Source: Micromonospora phaseoli (lineage in GTDB: Bacteria; Actinomycetota; Actinomycetes; Mycobacteriales; Micromonosporaceae). From it: a stretch of DNA of 64,000 nt. The number at the start of each line of letters is the position of its first letter. The first letter of the stretch is position 1. The notes beneath the pieces are model-generated. The model did no database searches and was not told where the DNA came from. It saw only the letters and a program-made list of their open reading frames with translations. The translations under genes were made by a program, and so were the position numbers. The DNA is taken from the NCBI RefSeq assembly GCF_900109115.1, contig NZ_FNYV01000009.1:186001-250000 (forward strand). Reading direction: 5' to 3'. This document shows positions 14,496-23,433 of this stretch, piece by piece.

Positions 14496-15995
14496 GTGGG
14501 TGGGGTGAGGCTGCGCGGATTCGGCTGGCGGCACGCCGGGCGTCGGGCCTGGGCGGTACGCGGAGTGGACCTGCGGGTAGAGCGCGGCGAACGGGTGTTG
14601 CTGCTCGGGCCCTCGGGCGCCGGCAAGAGCACGCTGCTGGCCGCGCTGGCCGGGCTGCTACCCGAGGACTCCGGCGAGCACGAGGGCACGATCGAGATCG
14701 ACGGCCGGCCGGCCGGCGAGGCCCGGGACGGGGTGGGCATCGTCTTCCAGGACCCACAGACGCAGCTCGTGATGGCCCGCAGCGGCGACGACGTGGCGTT
14801 CGGGCTGGAGAACCGGGGCGTACCGGCCGGGCTGATCTGGCCCCGGGTGGACCAGGCGCTGCACCGGGTCGGCTTCCCCTACCACCGGGACCGCCCCACG
14901 GCCGCCCTCTCCGGCGGCGAACAGCAGCGTCTCGCGCTGGCCGGCGTGCTGGCGCTGCGTCCCGGCCTGCTGCTGCTCGACGAGCCCACCGCCAACCTCG
15001 ACCCGGCCGGCGCCGCCCTGATCCGCGCGGCACTGACCCGGGCGGTCGGCGACGAGACCACACTGATCCTGGTCGAGCACCGGGTCGCCGACGCGCTGCC
15101 CCTGGTCGACCGGGTGGTGGTGCTCGAACCCGGCGGCGGGGTGCGCGCCGACGGAGCGCCGGAGGCGATCTTCGCCGCCCACGGCGACGCGCTCGCCGCC
15201 GAGGGGGTCTGGGTGCCCGGCCGGGAGATCCCACCGCGCCGGGCCACCGGCCCGGCCGGCGAGGTGCTGCTCACCGCGGACCGACTCGGCCTGCCACCCC
15301 GGCTGGCCCCCACCGACCTGACCGTACGTGCCGGTGAGACGCTCGCCGTGCTCGGGCGCAACGGCGCCGGCAAGTCCACCCTCGCGCTGCTGCTCGGCGG
15401 ACTGCTCAAGCCGGGCAGCGGGCGACTTACGGCAAGCCGGGACCTGGCCGGAAAGGACACCGGCACTCCCCCGCACCGCTGGCGGGCGCCCGCGCTGGCC
15501 GGCCGGATCGGTTCGGTGTTCCAGGACCCCGAGCACCAGTTCGTCACCGACACGGTTCGCGACGAGTTGGCGCTTGGCCCCCGCCGGGCCGGGGCCATCG
15601 AGGCAGCGGTCGGCGACCGCGTCGAGGAGCTGCTGCACCGGCTACGGCTGGCCCGACTCGCCGCGGCCAACCCGTACACCCTCAGCGGTGGCGAGGCCCG
15701 GCGGTTGAGCGTGGCGACCGCCCTGGCCACCGCCCCCCGCCTGCTGATCTGCGACGAACCCACCTTCGGCCAGGACCGCCGGACCTGGTGGGAGTTGGTG
15801 GATCTCTTCGCGGAGCTGCGCGAGGCGGGCCACGGCCTCGTCACGGTCACCCACGACACCGAATTCGTGACCGCGCTGGCCGACCGCACGTTGATCCTCG
15901 GCCATCCCCCGGCACCGACCAGGGGTTCCGGCAGTGCACCGGCCGCAACCGCTGACCCGGCCGCGTCCACCGGCGGCGCACCGGAGCAGCGATGA
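14496..15995 (+). CDS. ykoD: ECF transporter energising ATPase, fused two-domain (YkoD)
   Basis: 499 residues with two complete ABC ATPase domains in one chain: Walker A GPSGAGKST (38-46) and GRNGAGKST (about 288-296), signatures LSGGEQQR (about 139) and LSGGEARR (about 396), and Walker B motifs LLLDEPTAN and LICDEPTFG. It provides the EcfA/EcfA' pair for the thiamine-type ECF transporter. GTG 14496 lies 6-12 nt after GAGGGG; GTG 14505 is an alternative. The stop overlaps the ykoC ATG (ATGA). Confidence 0.92.
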   Translation: MGGVRLRGFGWRHAGRRAWAVRGVDLRVERGERVLLLGPSGAGKSTLLAALAGLLPEDSGEHEGTIEIDGRPAGEARDGVGIVFQDPQTQLVMARSGDDVAFGLENRGVPAGLIWPRVDQALHRVGFPYHRDRPTAALSGGEQQRLALAGVLALRPGLLLLDEPTANLDPAGAALIRAALTRAVGDETTLILVEHRVADALPLVDRVVVLEPGGGVRADGAPEAIFAAHGDALAAEGVWVPGREIPPRRATGPAGEVLLTADRLGLPPRLAPTDLTVRAGETLAVLGRNGAGKSTLALLLGGLLKPGSGRLTASRDLAGKDTGTPPHRWRAPALAGRIGSVFQDPEHQFVTDTVRDELALGPRRAGAIEAAVGDRVEELLHRLRLARLAAANPYTLSGGEARRLSVATALATAPRLLICDEPTFGQDRRTWWELVDLFAELREAGHGLVTVTHDTEFVTALADRTLILGHPPAPTRGSGSAPAATADPAASTGGAPEQR

Positions 15996-16792
15996 TCGAC
16001 CTGGAGCCGATCGCCCGGTCGGACGCGCCGTTGGCCCGGCGAAACCCGGTGGCCAAGCTGGCGGCGGCGTTGCTGTTCGCCATCCCGCTGATGGCGACGC
16101 TGGACCCGGTTGCGCCGGCCATCGCGATCGCGGTGGAGTTGGCGGTGCTGCCACTGTTCGGCATCCACCCCCGGGTGCTGGTCCGGCGGGCCTGGCCCCT
16201 GCTGGCCGCTGCCGGCGGCGTACTGGTCACCCTGGTGCTCTTCGCGGCCGACCGGTCGGGACGGGTGCTGCTCGACGCCGGGCCGGTCCTGGTCACCTCG
16301 GGAGTGTTGGTCACCGCGCTCGGCCTGGTGCTGCGGCTGTTCGCGGTGGCCCTACCCGGGGTGATCGTCTTCGCCACCACCGACCCGACCGACCTGGCCG
16401 ACGCGCTGGTCCAGAACGCCCGGGCGCCGGCCCGGTTCGCGATCGGCGCGCTGGCGGCGTTCCGGTTGGTGCCGCTGCTCGGTGCGGAGTGGCAGATGAT
16501 CGCGATGGCCCGCCGGGCACGCGGCGTCGAGGCGGGCCGCAACCCGCTGGCCCGGCTGCGGCTGTTCGCCTCGACCGCGTTCACGCTGCTGGTCGGAGCG
16601 ATCCGGCGGGGGACCCGGCTGGCGGTGGCGATGGACGCGCGCGGCTTCGACTCCGGTGTCCCCCGCAGTTTCGCCCGTCGGCAGCACTTCGGCGCCGCCG
16701 ACTGGCTGCTCGTGGTCGGCGCGACGGCGTTGGCCGGCACCGCGCTGGCGATCAGCATCATGCTCGGCACCTTCCGCCCGCTGATCGGCTGA
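15992..16792 (+). CDS. ykoC: ECF transporter T component (YkoC)
   Basis: 266-residue transmembrane coupling subunit (EcfT). It has four to six hydrophobic segments and the two cytoplasmic coupling motifs with small-Arg-small pattern (MARRARGVEAG near 169-179 and MDARGFDSG near 213-221), which dock onto the YkoD ATPase. The ATG overlaps the ykoD stop. It completes a transporter with all three parts in order. Confidence 0.92.
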   Translation: MIDLEPIARSDAPLARRNPVAKLAAALLFAIPLMATLDPVAPAIAIAVELAVLPLFGIHPRVLVRRAWPLLAAAGGVLVTLVLFAADRSGRVLLDAGPVLVTSGVLVTALGLVLRLFAVALPGVIVFATTDPTDLADALVQNARAPARFAIGALAAFRLVPLLGAEWQMIAMARRARGVEAGRNPLARLRLFASTAFTLLVGAIRRGTRLAVAMDARGFDSGVPRSFARRQHFGAADWLLVVGATALAGTALAISIMLGTFRPLIG

Positions 16793-16936
16793 CACAGCGG
16801 GACGGCGGGGAGACCGAGCCACGCACATATGGCCGGAGCCGCATGTTCGCATCTGCGCCGCGAAGGTGACACGCGACGTTCGGCTGACTCGACCAGATTG
16901 GCCTGCGACGTCTCCTCGAACAAACCGGAGCAGCAG

Positions 16937-18634
16937 ATGGGCCACGGCCACGCGCACCACCACGATCACGACTCGACCACCGGTACCGACGTACCCCCGG
17001 CGCTCGACCTGTCCATCCCGGACCGGGAACTGCCGCCGGCCGACCTCAGCCGGCGTGGTTTCCTCCGCAACGCCGGCCTGCTCGGGGCCGGCGCGGCCAC
17101 CACCGTGCTGGCCGCCGGCGCACCCGCCTCGGCCGGCGGCCACGGCCACGGTCCCGGTGGCGACCACGGCAAGACCGGCGGGTTCCGCTGGCTCGCCGGC
17201 GACCACCACATCCACACCCAGTACAGCTCGGACGCCATGTACCGGGTCATCGACCAGGCCCGGCACGCTCGGGCCTACGGCCTGGACTGGATGGTCGTCA
17301 CCGACCACGGCAGCGCGACCCATGCGAAGATCGGCGTGGAGAAGGTCAACCCGGACATCGTCGATGCCCGGGGCCGGCTCAAGGACCTGCTGATCTACCA
17401 GGGCCTGGAGTGGAACATCCCGGCGGCCGAGCACGCCACCGTCTTCGTCCACCCGGGACGCGACGAGGTCGCGGTGCTCAAGGAGTTCGAGAACTCCTTC
17501 GACGGCGGCGTCCGCAACGCCGGCGACTCCACCCCGGCCAACGAGGCGCTCGCCATCGCCGGCATCAAGTTCCTGGGCGAGGCGGTCCGCAAGCGCCGGG
17601 TCGAGGGCGCGCTCTTCCTGGCCAACCACCCGGCCCGCCGGGGCATCGACTCCCCGCACGAGATTCGGGCCTGGCGGGACGCCGACCCGAGCGTCGCCAT
17701 CGGCATGGAGGGCGCGCCGGGCCACCAAGCCGCCGGCCTGCCTCGGGCGAGCGGCGGCCGGGCCCGCGGCTACTACGACAACAACCCCTCGGCGAACTCG
17801 TTCCCCGGCTACCCGTTGGAGAGCTACCGGACCTGGGGCGGGTACGACTGGATGACCTCCACCGTCGGTGGGCTCTGGGACAGCCTGCTCGCCGAGGGAC
17901 GGGCCTGGTGGATCAGTGCCAACTCCGACTCGCACGTCAACTACCTGGACACCTCCCAGCGCGGGCCGGACAGCGACTTCAACCTCAACGGCAGGTACAA
18001 CGACCCGGTTCACGGGCCGGTGATCACCGAGGCCGGCGACTACTGGCCCGGCCAGTACAGCCGTACCCACGTCGGGGCGAAGACCTTCAGCTACCGTGCC
18101 GTGATGGACGGCCTGCGGGCCGGCCGGGTCTGGGTGGACCACGGCGGTCTGATCAGGAGCCTCGACGTCCGGGCCCGCGTCGCCGGTGACCGGCGCGCCA
18201 ACTCGGGTACGCCGCTCGGCGGCGTGCTGCGGGTCAAACGCGGTACGTCCGTCGAGGTGACCATCGACATCGACCTGGCCGACGTCCCCAACTGGTCGCA
18301 GTTCGTGCCGGTGCTCTCTCGCGTCGACGTGATCGCCGGCCGGGTGACCGGCCCGGTCGCCGACCAGGACGCTTTCACCGCGCCGAACACGAAGGTGGTC
18401 AAGTCCTTCGAGGTGACCAGGCGCACCGGACGAATCTCCGTCAGCCACTCCTTCGGTCGGGCCAACGAGCCGTTCTACCTGCGCATCCGTGGCACGGACG
18501 GCAAGCGCAGCCAGCCCGGCCTGATGGGTGCGGCGGTGGACCCGTTCGGCCCGGCGCTGGACGTCCCCGGCGCCGCCAACCCGTGGGAGGACCTCTGGTT
18601 CTACGCGAACCCGATCTGGGTTCTGCCGCAGTGA
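16937..18634 (+). CDS. exported PHP-domain metallohydrolase, Tat substrate
   Basis: 565 residues. The N-terminus is unusual: His/Asp-rich (MGHGHAHHHDHD) and ~35 residues long before the Tat motif SRRGFLRN, a hydrophobic stretch and an Ala-x-Ala cleavage site (ASA). The PHP metal site opens with GDHHIHT (D89, H91, H93), then VTDHGSATH, EWNIP, FLANHPARRGIDSP and ISANSDSHVNYLD, so the catalytic metal ligands look intact. Such proteins are phosphoesterases; the substrate is unknown. ATG 16937 has GGAG 7 nt upstream. The stop overlaps the GTG of the next gene (GTGA), so the two are made together. Confidence 0.85.
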   Translation: MGHGHAHHHDHDSTTGTDVPPALDLSIPDRELPPADLSRRGFLRNAGLLGAGAATTVLAAGAPASAGGHGHGPGGDHGKTGGFRWLAGDHHIHTQYSSDAMYRVIDQARHARAYGLDWMVVTDHGSATHAKIGVEKVNPDIVDARGRLKDLLIYQGLEWNIPAAEHATVFVHPGRDEVAVLKEFENSFDGGVRNAGDSTPANEALAIAGIKFLGEAVRKRRVEGALFLANHPARRGIDSPHEIRAWRDADPSVAIGMEGAPGHQAAGLPRASGGRARGYYDNNPSANSFPGYPLESYRTWGGYDWMTSTVGGLWDSLLAEGRAWWISANSDSHVNYLDTSQRGPDSDFNLNGRYNDPVHGPVITEAGDYWPGQYSRTHVGAKTFSYRAVMDGLRAGRVWVDHGGLIRSLDVRARVAGDRRANSGTPLGGVLRVKRGTSVEVTIDIDLADVPNWSQFVPVLSRVDVIAGRVTGPVADQDAFTAPNTKVVKSFEVTRRTGRISVSHSFGRANEPFYLRIRGTDGKRSQPGLMGAAVDPFGPALDVPGAANPWEDLWFYANPIWVLPQ

Positions 18635-19140
18635 TCCTCGGCATCAGTCTGGGTCACCGGACCCTCCGGGAGGCCGAGGACTGGCTGGACCGGCACGTCG
18701 GCCCACTCGCCGGGCCGAATCTGGTCACCTGCACCCACCTGGTTGCCGCGCCGTACCCGCACGTGGCCCTCAGCGTGGCGACGCCGGAGCCCGACCGGCT
18801 CGCGGGCCTGCCCAGTACACCGCCCGAACTGCACGACGCGGCGATCCAGGCGGCGAGCGAGCACACGGCCCGCCGGTCGGGCCGCGCGGTGCGCTTCCCG
18901 GGCGCGGAGCGGTTGGTGGGCACGCTCACCGTCGGCGACCTGCTCGCCACCAGCGCGATCGAACGGGTCGTGGTGCTGGGCGGGGCCTCGGCCGCGCCGG
19001 ACACCCCGGTGCACACCCGGGACTTCGTCCGGCCGCAGTGGCAGGCCGGCGAGTTGGTGCTGGTGACCGTGCCACACCACTCGACAGGTCTGGCCCCCTT
19101 CGAGGTGCCGGATCCGACTCCCTGCTGCGCCGACCACTGA
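18631..19140 (+). CDS. unrecognised protein coupled to the PHP hydrolase
   Basis: 169 residues with no family I recognise. Features: a GHRTLREAEDWLDRHVGPL helix near the start, an alpha/beta-looking body with Gly/Val strands (ERVVVLGGASAAPDTPVHTRDFV), and a C-terminal CCADH that could bind a metal. No signal peptide or membrane segment. The GTG overlaps the PHP stop by 4 bases, which implies a functional link, yet one protein is exported and this one appears cytoplasmic. Confidence 0.7.
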   Translation: MILGISLGHRTLREAEDWLDRHVGPLAGPNLVTCTHLVAAPYPHVALSVATPEPDRLAGLPSTPPELHDAAIQAASEHTARRSGRAVRFPGAERLVGTLTVGDLLATSAIERVVVLGGASAAPDTPVHTRDFVRPQWQAGELVLVTVPHHSTGLAPFEVPDPTPCCADH

Positions 19141-19186
19141 ACCGGGTGTGGTCGCCCCGGTGCGGGCGACCACCCCGGCTGAACTG

Positions 19187-19414
19187 TCAGCTGCGCCGGA
19201 AGGCGTACCGGCGAGCCGAGCCCGCCTGCTGGCCGCGCCCCACACCGGGGGCACCGGTCACCGGCGGGCCGGCCTTCGGTGCCGCCGGTCGCACCGCCGG
19301 CAGGGCGACGGCCGGCGCGACGACGACCTGGTCGAGGTTTGCCGGCGTGAGGTCCGCGACCTGGGGCGCGGGACGGGCCGGACGGGACTTGCGGGAGCTG
19401 CGCTTGGCGGGCAT
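19187..19414 (-). CDS. small basic, Ala/Pro-rich protein
   Basis: 75 residues, N-terminus KRSSRKSRPARPAP, then an Ala/Val/Pro-rich middle (VAPAVALPAVRPAAP) and a basic end (ARRYAFRRS). It may bind nucleic acid or stick to the envelope; nothing more can be said. The strongest evidence that it is a gene is the GGAGG 5-9 nt upstream of ATG 19414 on the minus strand. It is convergent with the gene ending at 19140. Confidence 0.55.
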   Translation of the reverse strand: MPAKRSSRKSRPARPAPQVADLTPANLDQVVVAPAVALPAVRPAAPKAGPPVTGAPGVGRGQQAGSARRYAFRRS

Positions 19415-19795
19415 CCGTGCCTCCTTGCTCTGCGGCGACCGGCCGGAGCCGGTTGATCCGCGGTGTCTGGTGACCGCCGCGACGGCGGCCGAACGGATGG
19501 GGACTGCTCCCCGGGACCGACCACGGAGGACACCACCGACGGTTACGGTGGATGGCGAGACGCGGACGCCCGGGAGCACACGGGTCGCGGCACGACGGCG
19601 GCGGACCCGGCTCGGAAGAGGGGCGTCAGTAGCGCATGACCGTAGGCTAGCCGCAGGCGGCGGTGACCGCACCCGAATTACTCCACGTGCGCAATGCGAC
19701 CACCTGATGACCGGCGGTGGGGGTCGGCGCACGAACGCGCGGGACCGCGATACCGTCGCAGCACTACAGGTCGAAGGCGGAAGGTGGCGACGAGG

Positions 19796-21241
19796 ATGGC
19801 GGATCGGGCTACGGCGCAGATCGGTGTGACCGGGCTGGCGGTGATGGGCCGGAACCTGGCCCGCAACCTGGCCCGCAACGGATTCACCGTGGCGGTGCAC
19901 AACCGCTCGCCGGAGCGGACCCGGTCGCTGGTGGCCGAGCACGGCGACGAGGGCACCTTCGTCCCGACGGAGTCCCTCGCGGACTTCGTCGCCGCGCTGG
20001 AGCGCCCCCGAGCGGTGATCATCATGGTGAAGGCGGGCGGCCCCACCGACGCGGTGATCGACGAGTTGGTGCCCCTGCTCGAAGCGGGCGACATCATCAT
20101 CGACTGCGGCAACGCACACTTCGCCGACACCCGCCGCCGTGAGGAGGCGCTGCGGGCACAGGGCCTGCACTTCGTCGGCACCGGCGTCTCCGGCGGCGAG
20201 GAGGGCGCGCTGTGGGGACCGAGCATCATGCCGGGCGGCTCGACCGAGTCGTACCGCAAGCTCGGTCCGATCTTCGAGAAGATCGCCGCGCACGTCGACG
20301 GGGTGCCCTGCTGCCAGCACGTCGGGCCGGACGGCGCCGGGCACTTCGTCAAGATGGTGCACAACGGCATCGAGTACGCCGACATGCAGCTCATCGCCGA
20401 GGCGTACGACCTGCTGCGGGCCGGGCTGGGCGCGACGCCGGCGGAGATCGCGCAGATCTTCCGGGAGTGGAACTCCGGCGAGCTGGAGTCCTTCCTGATC
20501 GAGATCACCGCCGACGTGCTGGCACACACCGACGCGGCCACCGGCGAGGCCTTCGTCGACGTGGTGCAGGACCAGGCCGAGCAGAAGGGCACCGGCCGGT
20601 GGACCGTCCAGATCGCCCTCGACCTGGGCATCCCGATCACCGGCATCGCCGAGGCGACCTTCGCCCGGTCGCTCTCCGGCCACGTCGGTCAGCGCGAGGC
20701 AGCGGTCCGGGCGTTCCCCGAGGCCGGGGAGAAGTGGCAGGTCAGTGACCGCGAGACCTTCATCGAGGACGTCCGGCGCGCCCTGCTGGCCTCGAAGATC
20801 GTCGCGTACGCCCAGGGCTTCGACCAGATTCGGGCCGGCAGTGCCGAGTACGACTGGAACATCGACCTGGGCGGCACCGCCACCATCTGGCGGGGCGGCT
20901 GCATCATCCGGGCCCGCTTCCTCGACCGGATCAAGCAGGCGTACGACGAGCAGCCGGAGCTGCCCACCCTGCTGGTGGCGACGTGGTTCGCCGACACCGT
21001 CCGCGACGGCGTGCCGAGCTGGCGGCGGGTGGTGGCCGACGCGGCCCGCGCCGGGGTGCCGGCGCCCGCGTTCGCCTCGTCGCTGGCCTACTTCGACGCG
21101 CTGCGCGCCCAGCGACTGCCGGCCGCGCTGATCCAGGGCCTGCGCGACAACTTCGGCGCGCACACCTACCGCCGCGTCGACCGGGACGGCTCCTACCACA
21201 CCCTCTGGGCAACCCCCGACCGCGCCGAGGTCGAGGCCTGA
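19796..21241 (+). CDS. gnd: 6-phosphogluconate dehydrogenase, decarboxylating
   Basis: Pentose phosphate pathway enzyme converting 6-phosphogluconate to ribulose-5-phosphate with NADPH; 481 residues, the long dimeric form. Rossmann motif GLAVMGRNLARN (about 13-24) with HNRSPERT, where the Arg after Asn favours NADP. Substrate site GVSGGEEGALWGPSIMPGG and catalytic Lys in GAGHFVKMVHNGIEY are visible. ATG 19796 chosen; an in-frame GTG at 19784 is possible. A TACCGT hexamer at 19751-19756 is a likely -10. Two tandem stem-loops follow the stop. Confidence 0.95.
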   Translation: MADRATAQIGVTGLAVMGRNLARNLARNGFTVAVHNRSPERTRSLVAEHGDEGTFVPTESLADFVAALERPRAVIIMVKAGGPTDAVIDELVPLLEAGDIIIDCGNAHFADTRRREEALRAQGLHFVGTGVSGGEEGALWGPSIMPGGSTESYRKLGPIFEKIAAHVDGVPCCQHVGPDGAGHFVKMVHNGIEYADMQLIAEAYDLLRAGLGATPAEIAQIFREWNSGELESFLIEITADVLAHTDAATGEAFVDVVQDQAEQKGTGRWTVQIALDLGIPITGIAEATFARSLSGHVGQREAAVRAFPEAGEKWQVSDRETFIEDVRRALLASKIVAYAQGFDQIRAGSAEYDWNIDLGGTATIWRGGCIIRARFLDRIKQAYDEQPELPTLLVATWFADTVRDGVPSWRRVVADAARAGVPAPAFASSLAYFDALRAQRLPAALIQGLRDNFGAHTYRRVDRDGSYHTLWATPDRAEVEA

Positions 21242-21254
21242 GGCGACGACCTGA

Positions 21255-21344
21255 CGTGCCCCGCCTTCAGCTTCGAAGGCGGGGCACGGTGCTGTGCAGG
21301 TCAAAAGGACCGTGCCCCGCCTTCGACCTCGAAGGCGGGGCACG
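21255..21344. terminator. two tandem perfect stem-loops
   Basis: A 56-bp unit occurs twice. Each holds a perfect 14-bp stem with a 6-nt loop: 21255-21268/21275-21288 and 21311-21324/21331-21344. Arm sequence CGTGCCCCGCCTTC is identical in both; only the loops differ (AGCTTC, GACCTC). It lies between convergent genes and probably terminates both. Confidence 0.85.
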
Positions 21345-21356
21345 GTGCTGTGCAGG

Positions 21357-21542
21357 TCAGAAGAAGCGGCTACGCCGGGCCTTCTGCGGGCGGATCAGGT
21401 CGGCTCCCCGGGTGAGCAGGTTGCTCGCTCGGGACGGGCCGCGGCGAGACTCCAACGATTGGCTGAGCCGGCGAGCGCCGGCGGCTGCCAACGGCACCGC
21501 CACGGCCATCACCGCCCACTGGCCAACGCGCTTGCGGATCAT
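21357..21542 (-). CDS. short single-pass membrane or surface peptide
   Basis: 61 residues. A hydrophobic stretch (VGQWAVMAVAVPLAAAGA, about 6-23) is followed by a strongly basic tail (RRLSQSLESRRGPSRAS and KARRSRF). No family recognised. It is supported as a gene by GGAGGTGA 7 nt before ATG 21542. It runs towards the tandem stem-loops. It lies downstream of uppS on the same strand, 64 bp after that gene's stop, so it may be in the recO-uppS transcript. Confidence 0.65.
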   Translation of the reverse strand: MIRKRVGQWAVMAVAVPLAAAGARRLSQSLESRRGPSRASNLLTRGADLIRPQKARRSRFF

Positions 21543-21605
21543 ATGGGTTCACCTCCGTCAGTGGCTGCTGCGGAGGTGATACCCAGCCCGGCCCGATGCT
21601 ATGCG

Positions 21606-22427
21606 TCAGGTGGTCGGCGCCACCGGATTGGGTAGCGCGCCACCGAACCGGCGGTCCCGCTGGGCGTACAGCTCGCAGGCGTACCAGAGGTGGCGGCGGT
21701 CGAAGTCGGGCCAGAGCGTGTCCAGGAAGACCAGCTCGGCGTACGCGCTCTGCCAGAGCAGGAAGTTCGACGTCCGCTGCTCGCCCGACGGCCGAAGGAA
21801 CAGGTCCACCTCGGGCACCTCGGGGTGGTAGAGGTACCGCCCGATCGTCTTCTCGGTGATCTTCGCCGGGTCGAGCCGTCCGGCGGCCACGTCCCGGGCG
21901 ATCGCCGCGGTGGCGTCGGCGATCTCCGCCTGGCCGCCGTAGTTGACGCAGAACTGCAGGGTCAGCGTCGAGTTCCCGCGGGACATCTCCTCGGCGGTCT
22001 GCAACTCGCTGATGACGCTCTTCCACAGCCGCCCGGCCCGACCGGACCACACCACCCGTACCCCGAGGTCGACCAGTTGGTCCCGGCGACGCCGGATGAC
22101 ATCGCGGTTGAAGCCCATCAGGAACCGCACCTCGTCCGGCGAGCGCCGCCAGTTCTCGGTGGAGAAGGCGTACGCCGACAGGTAGGGGATGCCCAGCTCG
22201 ACAGCGCCCTCGATGGTGTCGAAGAGAGAAAACTCCCCCGCCTCGTGCCCCTTGGTGCGGGGCAGCCCGCGATCCTTGGCCCACCGGCCGTTGCCGTCCA
22301 TCACCACGGCGACGTGCCGGGGCACCGCCCCCGACGGCAGCGCCGGCGGTCGGGCACCCGACGGGTGCGGTGTCGGCGGCACCGGCGCGCGCCGGCCGGC
22401 CCTGGTGGATCGAATCACTCGGTTCAC
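21606..22427 (-). CDS. uppS: isoprenyl (di-trans,poly-cis) diphosphate synthase
   Basis: 273 residues; makes the polyprenyl diphosphate lipid carrier for cell-wall synthesis. Catalytic Asp44 in VVMDGNGRWA, then GHEAG, AFSTENWRR, and the substrate-binding RPSGEQRTSNFLLWQSAYAE. An N-terminal extension of ~35 Pro/Arg-rich residues precedes the fold. GTG 22427 overlaps the recO stop (GTGA); GTG 22418 has a better-placed GGGAG and cannot be excluded. Same recO-uppS order as in mycobacteria. Confidence 0.95.
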   Translation of the reverse strand: MNRVIRSTRAGRRAPVPPTPHPSGARPPALPSGAVPRHVAVVMDGNGRWAKDRGLPRTKGHEAGEFSLFDTIEGAVELGIPYLSAYAFSTENWRRSPDEVRFLMGFNRDVIRRRRDQLVDLGVRVVWSGRAGRLWKSVISELQTAEEMSRGNSTLTLQFCVNYGGQAEIADATAAIARDVAAGRLDPAKITEKTIGRYLYHPEVPEVDLFLRPSGEQRTSNFLLWQSAYAELVFLDTLWPDFDRRHLWYACELYAQRDRRFGGALPNPVAPTT

Positions 22428-23308
22428 TCCCTGCTCACGTCCTGCGAAGCCCGGTCGGGCGGCCCTGCATCGGCGGCCCGCGGCGGTGGCACCACAGCGG
22501 GCAGGTCGCCAGGTGGCTGGAGCGCGCCGGGTGCCGCCGGCCCGCCGCCCCGGTCGACCAGCGGCAGCGAGCGTAGCGCGCGCTCCAGGTGCCACTGCAG
22601 GTGCGCCGCGACCAGTCCACTGCATTCTCGACGTACCCCGGTCTCGGTGGCGTCGGCGACCCGCCAGTCGCCGACCGCCAGCGCCGACATCAGGTCGATG
22701 GTGGCCGGGGCCGGATGGGCGGCGCCGGGTGGGCGGCAGTCCGGGCAGACCGCGCCGCCGGCCGGTACCGAGAAGGCCCGGTGCCGGCCCGGGGTGCCAC
22801 AGACCGCACAGGCGATCAGCGCCGGCGCCCAGCCGGCCAGCGCCATGCCACGCAGCAGGTACGCGTCGAGCACCAGCGTCGTGGCGTGGCTGCCCTCGGC
22901 GAGGGCCCGCAGCGCCCCCAGGGTGAGCTGGAACAGCCGCAGCGACGGCTCCCGCTCCACCGGGGTGAGGCGTTCGGCGGTCTCGGCGATCGCGCTGGCC
23001 GCGGTGTAGCGGGGATAGTCGCCGAGGAACCGCTTGCCGTAGAGGTCGATCCCCTCGACCTGACTGACGCTGTGCAGCGAACTGCCCAGCTCCCCCTTGG
23101 GGTCACCGGCGAGTTGCAGGTCGACGTGGCCGAACGGCTCCAGCCGGGCGCCGAACTTCGAGGTGGTCCGGCGTACCCCCCGGGCGACCGCGCGCAGTCG
23201 GCCGTGCCGCCGGGTGAGCAGGGTGATGATCCGGTCCGACTCGCCGAGCTTCTGCACACGCAGCACCACCGCGTCGTCGCGGTAGAGCTGTCGGCGGTAC
23301 CCGGCCAT
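22424..23308 (-). CDS. recO: DNA repair protein RecO
   Basis: 294-residue recombination mediator: N-terminal OB fold (LYRDDAVVLRVQKLGESDRIITLLTRRHGRL), a helical middle, and a four-cysteine zinc motif (CAVCG ... CPDC, roughly 166-196). RecO anneals SSB-coated DNA and loads RecA with RecR. ATG 23308 has GGAGGGAG upstream. The long Pro-rich C-terminus (PAAPGALQPPGDLPAVVPPP) is a lineage extension. Translationally coupled to uppS. Confidence 0.94.
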   Translation of the reverse strand: MAGYRRQLYRDDAVVLRVQKLGESDRIITLLTRRHGRLRAVARGVRRTTSKFGARLEPFGHVDLQLAGDPKGELGSSLHSVSQVEGIDLYGKRFLGDYPRYTAASAIAETAERLTPVEREPSLRLFQLTLGALRALAEGSHATTLVLDAYLLRGMALAGWAPALIACAVCGTPGRHRAFSVPAGGAVCPDCRPPGAAHPAPATIDLMSALAVGDWRVADATETGVRRECSGLVAAHLQWHLERALRSLPLVDRGGGPAAPGALQPPGDLPAVVPPPRAADAGPPDRASQDVSRE

Positions 23309-23340
23309 CGCGCCATTCTCCCTCCAGGCCGGAAATCAGG

Positions 23341-23357
23341 TCCGACCCCGGGTCGGA
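23341..23357. promoter_or_regulatory. 17-bp palindrome in the recO divergent gap
   Basis: TCCGACC-CCG-GGTCGGA is a perfect inverted repeat in the 125-bp gap between divergent recO and the DUF4097 gene. It could be an operator; no regulator is nearby. Confidence 0.35.
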
Positions 23358-23421
23358 ATTCAGGGTCCGCTCGGGGTCGTCGTGCCGGCGAACCCGGATG
23401 CGCACCCGCCCGCACCGGTCG

Positions 23422-23427
23422 TAGCGT
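23422..23427 (+). promoter_or_regulatory. -10 element, leaderless promoter
   Basis: TAGCGT followed by 6 nt and ATG 23434, no Shine-Dalgarno. Confidence 0.55.
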
Positions 23428-23433
23428 CTCAGC

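Noticed and set aside
16829..16936. N-terminal extension of the PHP protein
   Set aside because: The 36 residues have no RBS and no conserved look; ATG 16937 has GGAG in place.
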